This document shows positions 15,406 to 21,561 of a stretch of DNA of 24,305 nt, piece after piece. The DNA comes from Bacteriovoracaceae bacterium (GTDB lineage Bacteria > Bdellovibrionota > Bacteriovoracia > Bacteriovoracales > Bacteriovoracaceae). Made by a program: the position numbers and the translations under genes. The DNA lies in NCBI GenBank assembly GCA_023151145.1, contig JAKLJM010000007.1, forward strand, positions 1 through 24,305, read 5' to 3'. Numbering within the stretch: the stretch's first letter is position 1; the number at the start of each line of letters is the position of its first letter. Below the pieces are notes generated by a model. That model made no database searches and was not told the DNA's origin. It was given only the letters and a program-made list of their open reading frames with translations.

Positions 15406-16181
15406 CTTAAAATAAGTTGAACTTTTAAAGGAAAATGATCAGAAGGGTAGAGTCCATCTTTATGGCTTGTATCTAGTTCAACACTTTGAGGTTCGAAATG
15501 TGGTGTATGTAAAAGCCAATCGATTCTTTGTTGGTGCAGATTATTTCCATTAAATTGATGGTAACTTGCATGTTCGGTATTTTTTAAAATATTCCAAGGG
15601 TCAATGAGTGAGACAGAATGTTTCGTAAGAACTTTTCTTGTTTCGCCATCAGGGCTTTCGTTGAAATCTCCCATAATAATTGTAGGAAATTTTTCTAATT
15701 CATTTTGGAGCTCAGAAATGAGAACTTGAACTTGTCTAACTCTCGTAAAGTCTAGAACGTGATCTAAATGAGTATTGATAATTAAAAAATGATCAAGAGG
15801 TCTTTGGGTGTGAGCAAGTACACTCCAAGTACACAGGCGAGGAAAAGCGCTTTGGAATGAGCTACTACCTGCAATATGAGGAGTTTCACTTAACCAAATA
15901 TCGCCACTTTTTATGAGTTGAAATTGTCCCTTTTTAACAAAGAGACATGGATACATTCTCTCTTCAATCCATTGGCGATGGCCGGCAATGATTTCATAGC
16001 TTCTCAATAGAGATTCGAGTTCACGAAGTTGGGGTTCTCGTCCTTCTTGAGTGCCGATGATGTCTGGTTGAAAATCTAATAGTCTTTCGACTAAAAATTC
16101 TTTTCTAAAATTCCAAGAGAACTTTCCATCCGCTGGATTGTCGAATCTTATATTTGAGGAAATGAGCTTTAGCATTGTCAT
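15402..16181 (-). CDS. Endonuclease/exonuclease/phosphatase-family protein
   Basis: 259 residues, cytoplasmic, no signal peptide. The fold's metal and catalytic motifs appear in order: SSNIRFD (Asn10), IGTQEG (Glu46), IINTHLDH (His138 region), IMGDFNESP (Asp172, Asn174), QRIDWLL and YPSDHFPL (Asp248, His249). The QRIDWLL and SDHFPL ends are common in the subgroup that cleaves phosphodiester or sugar-phosphate bonds outside DNA repair, so the substrate is unknown; sphingomyelinase-like or nuclease activity are both possible. It overlaps the psd stop by 4 bases, convergently. ATG 16181 has a weak ribosome-binding site, and ATG 16175 is an alternative. Confidence 0.9.
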   Translation of the reverse strand: MTMLKLISSNIRFDNPADGKFSWNFRKEFLVERLLDFQPDIIGTQEGREPQLRELESLLRSYEIIAGHRQWIEERMYPCLFVKKGQFQLIKSGDIWLSETPHIAGSSSFQSAFPRLCTWSVLAHTQRPLDHFLIINTHLDHVLDFTRVRQVQVLISELQNELEKFPTIIMGDFNESPDGETRKVLTKHSVSLIDPWNILKNTEHASYHQFNGNNLHQQRIDWLLHTPHFEPQSVELDTSHKDGLYPSDHFPLKVQLILS

Positions 16182-16193
16182 GTTCTTATTCTA

Positions 16194-16223
16194 GAACACT
16201 TTGTTTTCAAATGAGAACACTTT
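16194..16223 (+). promoter_or_regulatory. Tandem direct repeat, candidate enhancer-binding sites
   Basis: GAACACTTT occurs at 16194-16202 and again at 16215-16223. The starts are 21 bases apart, two helical turns, so both face the same side. They lie 58-87 bases upstream of the -24 element at 16280, a usual place for activators of sigma-54 polymerase. Confidence 0.5.
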
Positions 16224-16279
16224 CACCTTCATTAAACTTAAATTTCAACTTAAGTATTTAAAATTTCTCTTTTGAAAAG

Positions 16280-16296
16280 TTGGCACTGGGCTTGCT
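16280..16296 (+). promoter_or_regulatory. Sigma-54 (RpoN) promoter for the two DNA-binding-like genes
   Basis: TTGGCACTGGGCTTGCT has the -24 GG (16282-16283) and -12 GC (16294-16295) exactly 10 bases apart. It matches TTGGCAC-N5-TTGC completely. Transcription should begin near 16307, giving a leader of about 14 bases that contains the AGGGGG ribosome-binding site before ATG 16321. Confidence 0.85.
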
Positions 16297-16320
16297 TAGT
16301 GAAACTTACGAGGGGGAAAG

Positions 16321-16629
16321 ATGGACTTACAAAAAGAAATATTAGAGCGATTTATGGGCAAACATAAAAAACCAACGTTGAAGTTTATTTCACAAAAAAC
16401 GGGAATCCAAATGACTAGGGTTTTTAGGATTTTGAATGGAGCTACGATGAGTGTTCCGGAATACGAAATTTTTTATCAGTTGGTTTATCAAAACCATGCT
16501 TATGTAGATGATTTCATAGAGTTAGCAAGCTTGTGTCAACGTTCATTAAAAGCTTCGGCGGTAGCCGAAATCGCTGATTTAATGAAAAAAAAATTGTGGT
16601 TAGTAGAATTAAATAAAGTAGAAAATTAA
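16321..16629 (+). CDS. Small helix-turn-helix DNA-binding protein
   Basis: 102 residues, ATG after GAGGGGGAAAG. Residues about 17-55 (TLKFISQKTGIQMTRVFRI and LNGATMSVPEYEIFYQLV) fit a Cro/XRE-like helix-turn-helix: a first helix, a turn at TGIQ, and a recognition helix MTRVFRILNG. The C-terminal 45 residues are helical (DDFIELASLCQRSLKASAVAE) and may dimerise. It is the first gene behind the sigma-54 promoter, 11 bases before a second putative DNA-binding gene. Both may regulate genes elsewhere or act in a developmental switch under an RpoN activator. No exact family is recognised. Confidence 0.78.
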   Translation: MDLQKEILERFMGKHKKPTLKFISQKTGIQMTRVFRILNGATMSVPEYEIFYQLVYQNHAYVDDFIELASLCQRSLKASAVAEIADLMKKKLWLVELNKVEN

Positions 16630-16640
16630 TAGGGGGAAAT

Positions 16641-17147
16641 ATGGGGAAGATAAATGGGGCAATGTTAGTGGAAAGAGTTGTTTTAGAGTCATTGAGTAAA
16701 GGGGGGAAAACCCTGGCTGAGCTTTCCGAGGACACAGGTCTTAGGGAGAGCATGCTTAATACACTCACTCAGCAGATGGCACAAAAGGGCTGGTTAAGAT
16801 ATGAAAAAGGATTATTTAGTCTGCAATTGGATCATGAGAATTCGTGGCTTACTGAGATCAATAGAAAGGAGAATTTAAATAGTGAAACCAAGGAATTGAT
16901 GAATTCCCTGTCAGAGCTATATTTTAAGGAGAACTCAGGTCTATTAAAGGTTCAAAAACTCATGTTAAATGACCAAGAAGAGAGGATTTTAAACTCCCAT
17001 TTAAAAAATTTAGAATGCTTTTTTCAAAACGTGAGAGACGAAAGACGAAGAAAGCCGAAAGCTGATAGGACAGAAAAACAGCGAATCGTTATCTGGGGGG
17101 CTAGTTTTTATAGCGATCTTTTAAAGATGAATCTGCAAGCGGTCTAA
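16641..17147 (+). CDS. Putative winged-helix DNA-binding protein
   Basis: 168 residues, ATG after AGGGGGAAAT. The first 65 residues read as a winged helix: VVLESLSKGGKTLAELSED, TGLRESMLNTLTQQMAQKGW and LRYEKGLFSLQ (helix, helix-turn-recognition helix, wing). The middle (70-125) is helical and charged. A strongly basic stretch, RDERRRKPKADRTEKQR (about 131-147), may bind nucleic acid. Partner to the preceding gene, with the same promoter and the same unusual G5 ribosome-binding site. I do not recognise a named family. Confidence 0.75.
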   Translation: MGKINGAMLVERVVLESLSKGGKTLAELSEDTGLRESMLNTLTQQMAQKGWLRYEKGLFSLQLDHENSWLTEINRKENLNSETKELMNSLSELYFKENSGLLKVQKLMLNDQEERILNSHLKNLECFFQNVRDERRRKPKADRTEKQRIVIWGASFYSDLLKMNLQAV

Positions 17148-17198
17148 GGCCCTAGTTATTTAACGCCATGCAATTTTTTTATTTTTTAAAAATCCATA

Positions 17199-17228
17199 TT
17201 GACGAAAACTCAAGTAAAGTAGTACAAA
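17199..17228 (+). promoter_or_regulatory. Sigma-70 type promoter for the small lipoprotein gene
   Basis: TTGACG (17199-17204), an 18-base spacer, then TACAAA (17223-17228). The -35 matches 5 of 6 and the -10 matches 4 of 6. It gives a leader of about 65 bases before ATG 17303. Confidence 0.55.
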
Positions 17229-17302
17229 ATTAAAGCTCAATTTTATTGCGCATAAAAACAAATTACTGTCATCTATCGAGTCGAAAACAAGGAGAATGGA
17301 AG

Positions 17303-17509
17303 ATGAAAAAATTATTAGCATTAGTTATGATCGTTGCTGCTGTATCTTTTGGTTGTTCAAAAAAAGAAGAAGCTCCAACTACTGAAGCTGCACCTGCTAC
17401 TGAAGCTGCTGCAACTACTGAAGCTGCTCCAGCTACTGACGCTGCTGCAACTACAGAAGCTGCTCCTGTTGAAGCTGCTCCTGCTGCTGACGCTGCTGCA
17501 GCACAATAA
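17303..17509 (+). CDS. Small Ala/Pro/Thr/Glu-repeat lipoprotein
   Basis: 68 residues. The start is ATG 17303, since AAGGAG (17289-17294) lies 8 bases before it; a longer reading from 17246 has no such site. The signal peptide, MKKLLALVMIVAAVSFGC, ends at Cys18. The context SFGC is close to, but not exactly, a lipobox. After KKEE the whole mature chain is a run of six-residue units of the form A-A/P-x-T-E/D-A, with alternating P and A in the second place. It is acidic and certainly extended or disordered. Such proteins are often abundant surface or periplasmic spacers. It has its own promoter and a strong terminator, so it is an independent, probably highly expressed unit. Confidence 0.85.
   Translation: MKKLLALVMIVAAVSFGCSKKEEAPTTEAAPATEAAATTEAAPATDAAATTEAAPVEAAPAADAAAAQ
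17372..17506 (+). repeat. Tandem 18-bp repeats coding a hexapeptide
   Basis: Seven imperfect units of the type GCTGCTCCAACTACTGAA begin at 17372. One unit is shortened to 15 bases near 17468, and the array ends just before the stop. Two unit types alternate, one with CCN (Pro) and one with GCA (Ala) in the second or third codon. The even register makes expansion or contraction by slippage likely. Confidence 0.7.
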
Positions 17510-17546
17510 TTGTCAATTACCGCTTAAAAGCGTGTGACATAAACAG

Positions 17547-17577
17547 AAGCCACCCTTTGGGTGGCTTTTGTTTTTTT
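17547..17577 (+). terminator. Strong rho-independent terminator
   Basis: AAGCCACCC (17547-17555), loop TTT, GGGTGGCTT (17559-17567), then TTGTTTTTTT. It closes the small lipoprotein unit and its T-run overlaps the stop codon of the convergent MetE-like gene. Confidence 0.92.
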
Positions 17578-18256
17578 AGGGACTATTTTTTATTGTTTCA
17601 CTAAGTTTCTGATAAATTTCTTCGCAAACATCCGTTGTTAATAATCCCATACCACAAGTAAAAGAAACAAATTCAGCCTGAGTGTTTATTTTATCTAGTC
17701 TTGGATCAATTCCTGCAATGAGGAGTTTCTGATTAAGAGAAAATTCTGGGTTTAAGTTTAAGTCTAAGGCGAGATATGCAGTTGGCCACTCAGGAAAAAA
17801 ATCAAATTGAATCTTTTGGCAACTATGAACAACAACGAGAAATTCCAAAGATGTAATTGTTCTCATAACGTTTTCTAGTTGGGATTGTTCTTGAAAATCT
17901 TTCGGTGGAATTGGTTCATCAAGTTGCACATAAATTGTTTGATGCGAGGAGTTTTTTATTTTAGTTAAGCTGCTTAAAATTTCATTGAGAATTTGATGAT
18001 AATCAATTTTTTTTTCACAATTTTGGTTCATGTGCTTATAGGTTATTGGACCAATTAATTGCACCTTAAACTGTGGTTTATTAGTAATATTGTCGTACAT
18101 TTTCAAGCGTTCAATAAGTTCTTCCGAAGAATTTAATAAAAAATTTTCCTGTAATTGGGGTAATTCAGGAATAAAAGGTAAATGATGGCGAAGTGAAAAG
18201 TTTTCTGCTTCGTTGGAATTTTTAAAAGGCAATGAGCCAATACCTGTCATTTTCAT
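17576..18256 (-). CDS. Short MetE/UroD-superfamily (methionine synthase-like) protein
   Basis: About 226 residues from ATG 18256; a TTG two codons earlier and an ATG two codons later are also possible, and the ribosome-binding site is weak. The opening TGIGSLPFK is typical of short MetE-like barrel proteins, as are FKVQLIGPITYK (65-76) and IYVQLDEPIP (110-119). VVVHSCQK (H146, C148) and SFTCGMG (C203) stand where MetE has its zinc ligands His641, Cys643 and Cys726 (E. coli numbers), so a zinc thiolate site for a homocysteine-like thiol is plausible. Most relatives have about 340 residues, so a large part of the barrel is missing or compact. The true reaction is unknown. The window also holds B12 uptake genes and MetH, which suggests a link to methyl transfer or methionine metabolism. 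Confidence 0.72.
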   Translation of the reverse strand: MKMTGIGSLPFKNSNEAENFSLRHHLPFIPELPQLQENFLLNSSEELIERLKMYDNITNKPQFKVQLIGPITYKHMNQNCEKKIDYHQILNEILSSLTKIKNSSHQTIYVQLDEPIPPKDFQEQSQLENVMRTITSLEFLVVVHSCQKIQFDFFPEWPTAYLALDLNLNPEFSLNQKLLIAGIDPRLDKINTQAEFVSFTCGMGLLTTDVCEEIYQKLSETIKNSP

Positions 18257-18319
18257 TTTCAATCCAAATTTAAAATAAACTTATGGAATAGAGCCTAGCC
18301 TTAATAAGAAATAGAGCAA

Positions 18320-18333
18320 TATAATTAATTATA
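18320..18333. promoter_or_regulatory. Palindrome formed by two facing -10 elements
   Basis: TATAATTAATTATA is a perfect 14-base palindrome between divergent genes. It contains a consensus TATAAT on each strand, so it could hold overlapping divergent promoters. No good -35 is seen on either side, which lowers confidence. Confidence 0.3.
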
Positions 18334-18370
18334 ACGTTTATTGATGAATTTTAAATAGGATGTTGTACTA

Positions 18371-19189
18371 ATGGAAAATGAATTTTTAAGAGCAACCATA
18401 AATCCATTGGGTGCAGAATTAATCTCACTTTACAATAAAAAAACCAACGAAGAAATTATTTGGCAAGCAGACAAAGCGATCTGGGGACGACATGCTCCAG
18501 TGCTTTTTCCAATTGTGGGAAAATTAAAAGATGATCACTATGTTTATCTAGATAAGAGATATCAATTATGTCAGCACGGTTTCGCTCGGGATCTAGAGCA
18601 TACAATGATTTCAGAAAATGAATATGAATTAAAAAGTAGTGAGATAACAAAAAAACATTTTCCATTTGATTTTATCTTAAAAACTTTTTATCGCTTAGAA
18701 AAAAATTTTATTCATATTACTTATCGAGTTGAAAATCACGGTGATGAAATTATGCCATTCTCAATTGGTGCTCATACTGGTTTTGCACTTACTGGAAACG
18801 CACCTCTTCGAGTGGAGTTTGAACATAAAGAAGCTGGAGTCTATCGTTTAAAAAATGGGTTAGTAGATTTCTCTAACGCTAATCGAGCCGAACTGGTATG
18901 GAATTTAAAAGATGAGAATTTTAAAAATGATGCCATGATCTTTAAAAATCTAAAATCAAAATGGGTAAAACTATACGAAGAAGATTTGCTAGTGACACTT
19001 CACTTTCAAAATATACCATTTTTTGGAATGTGGGCAAAACCTAATTTACCTTTTTTATGTCTAGAGCCCTGGTGGGGGATTGCGGATACAACACTAAGCT
19101 CAGGGAACATCATGGAAAAAGTGGGGATACAAGCTTTAGCGGCCCATACTTATGAAGAATATACTTACTCTATTGAAGTCAATATTTAG
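18371..19189 (+). CDS. Aldose 1-epimerase family protein (LacX-like)
   Basis: 272 residues, cytoplasmic, ATG start with AGGA 9 bases upstream. LGAELISLYNKKTNEEIIW is the opening of the galactose mutarotase-like fold. GRHAPVLFPIVGKLKDD (39-55) and CQHGFARDLEH (67-77) are hallmarks of the LacX/YeaD-like group. Expected catalytic residues are His69, His135 (IGAHTGFAL) and Glu232 (CLEPWWG). It should interconvert sugar anomers; the natural sugar is not known. It is first in an operon with an ADP-ribosylglycohydrolase and a PQQ-dependent sugar dehydrogenase (8-base gap to the next gene). A sugar anomerase fits well beside an aldose dehydrogenase. Confidence 0.9.
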   Translation: MENEFLRATINPLGAELISLYNKKTNEEIIWQADKAIWGRHAPVLFPIVGKLKDDHYVYLDKRYQLCQHGFARDLEHTMISENEYELKSSEITKKHFPFDFILKTFYRLEKNFIHITYRVENHGDEIMPFSIGAHTGFALTGNAPLRVEFEHKEAGVYRLKNGLVDFSNANRAELVWNLKDENFKNDAMIFKNLKSKWVKLYEEDLLVTLHFQNIPFFGMWAKPNLPFLCLEPWWGIADTTLSSGNIMEKVGIQALAAHTYEEYTYSIEVNI

Positions 19190-19197
19190 GAAACGAA

Positions 19198-19521
19198 ATG
19201 AATAAAAAATTAGGAATGTTATTAGGTCTACATGTTGGTGACTGTATGGGAGTTACGTTGGAATTTCAACCAGCAGTTAAAGAGAAAGACCAATGGCAAA
19301 AAGAGATGCTAGGTGGGGGAGAGTTTAATTTTCCTATAGGGATCGGATCAGATGATTCTGATTTGATGATTTGTGTCCTTAGGTCACTAAAGTACGGTCA
19401 ATTGGATGAAGAAAATTTAAAAAATGAATTTATCAAATGGTTTGAATCTGGACCTAAAGATGTCGGCAATACAACTAAAAGAGCGATGAAGAATCTAAGT
19501 GAAGGCGCTTCAGTCTTATAA
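19198..19521 (+). CDS. ADP-ribosylglycohydrolase, N-terminal part (frameshifted gene)
   Basis: 107 residues, ATG after TTAGGAAACG. Contains the first metal-binding motifs of the DraG/ARH family: GLHVGDCMGVTLEF (10-23) and GSDDSDLM (50-57, family form S/TDDT). DVGNTTKRAM matches the next conserved block. The frame then ends at TAA (19519-19521) where the family should continue toward NGSLMR, and the rest is in the +1 frame immediately downstream. Together the halves cover the full family length (about 290) with nothing missing. The enzyme removes ADP-ribose from proteins or small molecules. Either a recent frameshift, a sequencing error or programmed frameshifting splits it. Confidence 0.8.
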   Translation: MNKKLGMLLGLHVGDCMGVTLEFQPAVKEKDQWQKEMLGGGEFNFPIGIGSDDSDLMICVLRSLKYGQLDEENLKNEFIKWFESGPKDVGNTTKRAMKNLSEGASVL

Positions 19522-20062
19522 TGAAGAGGGTACGAATACCAATGGTTCACTAATGCGTTGTGCTCCAATGGCTTTGATTAGCACTCGAGTAACCTTGTCA
19601 GAGTTAAGTGAGTCTGTGCGACGACAAACAGCTTCGACTCATGCTCATCCAGAGTGTGTACAAATGGATTGGGTATTAATTGTGTTATTGTCTAAAATTT
19701 TAAATGACTCGTTAAGTAAGGATGAACTATTTGAAGTCGCCTTAGAAGAGATTAGTTCTTTTTCATTCGAATTAGGAATCAGTTTTAAAAAACTAAAAGA
19801 AGAAAAATGGGATGATGTAACAAATGGAGGAAGAGCATTTGAGACTTTAAAGTCAGCTTTTTGGGCTTTTTATCATTACGATAATTATCGTGAGGGAATA
19901 ATCGCCATTATTAATCGTGGAAATGATAGTGATACGACTGCTGCTGTTGCAGGGGCATTGTTTGGCGCCTATTACGGCGAAAAAACCATTCCCAAAGAAT
20001 GGGCCGAAAAAGTTAATTATAAAAACGAAATCGAAGATTTGCTAAAATCAATTGAGGAATAA
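19499..20062 (+). CDS. ADP-ribosylglycohydrolase, C-terminal part (frameshifted gene)
   Basis: 187 codons open in the +1 frame relative to the N-terminal half. The listed GTG start has no clear ribosome-binding site, so independent initiation is doubtful. Carries NGSLMRCAPMAL, HAHPECV, NRGNDSDTTAAVAGALFGAYYG (second metal motif G-x-D-S-D-T-x-A-A, quoted as NRGNDSDTTAA then VAGALFGAYYG). All expected metal ligands survive across the two halves, which argues for a very recent lesion or recoding. The stop shares a base with the next start (TAATG), so translation of the C-terminal half would feed the dehydrogenase gene. Confidence 0.8.
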   Translation: MKALQSYNEEGTNTNGSLMRCAPMALISTRVTLSELSESVRRQTASTHAHPECVQMDWVLIVLLSKILNDSLSKDELFEVALEEISSFSFELGISFKKLKEEKWDDVTNGGRAFETLKSAFWAFYHYDNYREGIIAIINRGNDSDTTAAVAGALFGAYYGEKTIPKEWAEKVNYKNEIEDLLKSIEE

Positions 20063-21150
20063 TGAAGAGTTTAATTTTAACATTAGTTTCTTTATGTCTA
20101 TCAACGAGCTGTTTTGCGAAAGTTGAAAAGAATTTTTTTAATGTCGAGACAGTTTTAGATTTAGGTGAAGATGTCATTTGGAGTATTGATTTTTTACCGA
20201 GTAATCCTCATATAGTTGTTTTTTCAGAACGAGGAGGGAAATTAAAATATTTAAATTCCATCACAAAAAAAACTCAAGCAATTAATGGGGTTCCCGAGGT
20301 CTTTGCTGCTGGTCAGGGGGGATTGTTAGATATTGCTTTTGATAAAAATGACGATATTTATTTTACCTATTCGCAAAAGTTGCCTAAAGGAAAAAACACA
20401 ACAGCATTATTTAAAGGAAAGATAGATTTTGAAAAAAATTCATTAAGTGGAAAAACCATTTTCTCCGCCAAAGCTGAATCTAGTGATGGGTATCACTTTG
20501 GATCAAGAATTGTCCTAGAAAAAGATGCACTATATATTGGAGTAGGGGAGAGAAATGACCGAGATAAATCTCAAGACTTAGCCTATCACCACGGTAAAAT
20601 TTTAAAGTTAACAAGAGAAGGAAAAGCTTATCATTCGAATCCATTTATAAATCAAAAAAATGCTCTTCCTGAAATTTACTCTTACGGGCATCGAAACCCA
20701 CAGGGATTGATCAAGTTGTTAAATGGTTCTTTGGTCAATAGTGAGTTTGGTCCAAGGGGTGGAGACGAATTAAATATTATTTTAGCTGGAAAAAATTACG
20801 GATGGCCGGTTATTACCTACGGTAAAGAATATTGGGGACCAAAAATCGGAACAACTCAACAGGCGGGAATGGAGCAACCAATTCATTATTGGGCACCTTC
20901 GATAAGTCCATCTGGTATCGTTGAATATCAAGGTGAAATATTTAAAGAGTTTAATGGTCATATTTTTATTGCGAATTTAAGTGGGCAGCATTTAAGAAGA
21001 GTTGTGATGAAAGAACAAAAAGTGACGGAAGAATATGAATATTTAAATGACTTAGATGAACGTTTTAGAGATGTGCAAGTAGGTCCAGAAGGTGCAATTT
21101 ATATATCAACAGATAGTGGAAAAATTTTAAAGTTAACAAAGAAAAAATAA
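20062..21150 (+). CDS. PQQ-dependent aldose sugar dehydrogenase (YliI/Asd-like, glucose/sorbosone family)
   Basis: 362 residues, ATG sharing one base with the previous stop, with GAGG upstream. Signal peptide 1-19 (TSCFA|KV). A six-bladed propeller of the sGDH family: SERGGKL and GGLLDIAFD early, DGYHFGSRI with the catalytic His145, YSYGHRNPQGL with the PQQ-binding Arg211-Asn212, FGPRGGDELNII, then NYGWPVITYGKEYWG and SISPSGIVEY. It oxidises aldoses in the periplasm with PQQ, passing electrons to the respiratory chain or another acceptor. No PQQ synthesis genes are in the window. The upstream anomerase can supply the right anomer. Confidence 0.92.
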   Translation: MKSLILTLVSLCLSTSCFAKVEKNFFNVETVLDLGEDVIWSIDFLPSNPHIVVFSERGGKLKYLNSITKKTQAINGVPEVFAAGQGGLLDIAFDKNDDIYFTYSQKLPKGKNTTALFKGKIDFEKNSLSGKTIFSAKAESSDGYHFGSRIVLEKDALYIGVGERNDRDKSQDLAYHHGKILKLTREGKAYHSNPFINQKNALPEIYSYGHRNPQGLIKLLNGSLVNSEFGPRGGDELNIILAGKNYGWPVITYGKEYWGPKIGTTQQAGMEQPIHYWAPSISPSGIVEYQGEIFKEFNGHIFIANLSGQHLRRVVMKEQKVTEEYEYLNDLDERFRDVQVGPEGAIYISTDSGKILKLTKKK

Positions 21151-21152
21151 AC

Positions 21153-21554
21153 TTAACCTAGGTATCCGTGTTCTTCTAGCATTTGAGTGATTAAATCTGT
21201 AAAGAGAACACGAGTATCTTTTTTCTCAGGGGATTCTTCACAACATTGCAAATATCCCAGCATTTTTCTAAAATCAGTTTTGCGTTCAGATTTTTTTAAC
21301 CATGTATGGAAAGTATAGATGCCTTCTAGCCAGTCTTTTAAGGTGTAGATGGATTTATCAACTGTCTGGAATAAATAATGAATGCCGCTGATTCCAACAG
21401 GTCTTTCTTTTGAGTCTTGATAAAGCAATTGAATAATTAAAACAAAATGATCGAGGTCGCGACTATTTTCTTGAAGACGATGTATTTCTTTATCTGAAAT
21501 AAGTTTTTCATTTAAAGTCGTCCTGGCAAATATAATGGCTTCATCCCAAGTCAT
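21153..21554 (-). CDS. Unrecognised small cytosolic protein downstream of metH
   Basis: 133 residues, ATG after AGGGACATC, 7 bases after the metH stop, so it is probably the next gene of that operon. Sequence is helical and charged (MTWDEAIIFARTTLNEKLIS, LDHFVLIIQLLYQDS, LKDWLEGIYTFHTWLKKS, LFTDLITQMLEEHGY). Cys-Cys pair in YLQCCEES. No signal peptide, membrane segment or known motif. Its stop lies 2 bases from the dehydrogenase stop on the other strand. Function unknown; a link to methionine or cobalamin metabolism would be by location only. Confidence 0.75.
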   Translation of the reverse strand: MTWDEAIIFARTTLNEKLISDKEIHRLQENSRDLDHFVLIIQLLYQDSKERPVGISGIHYLFQTVDKSIYTLKDWLEGIYTFHTWLKKSERKTDFRKMLGYLQCCEESPEKKDTRVLFTDLITQMLEEHGYLG

Positions 21555-21561
21555 GATGTCC

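Noticed and set aside
17334..17537. Leucine-rich frame overlapping the repeat lipoprotein
   Set aside because: It is the +1 reading of the GCT/GAA repeat; lack of stops follows from the repeat itself, and there is no start site.
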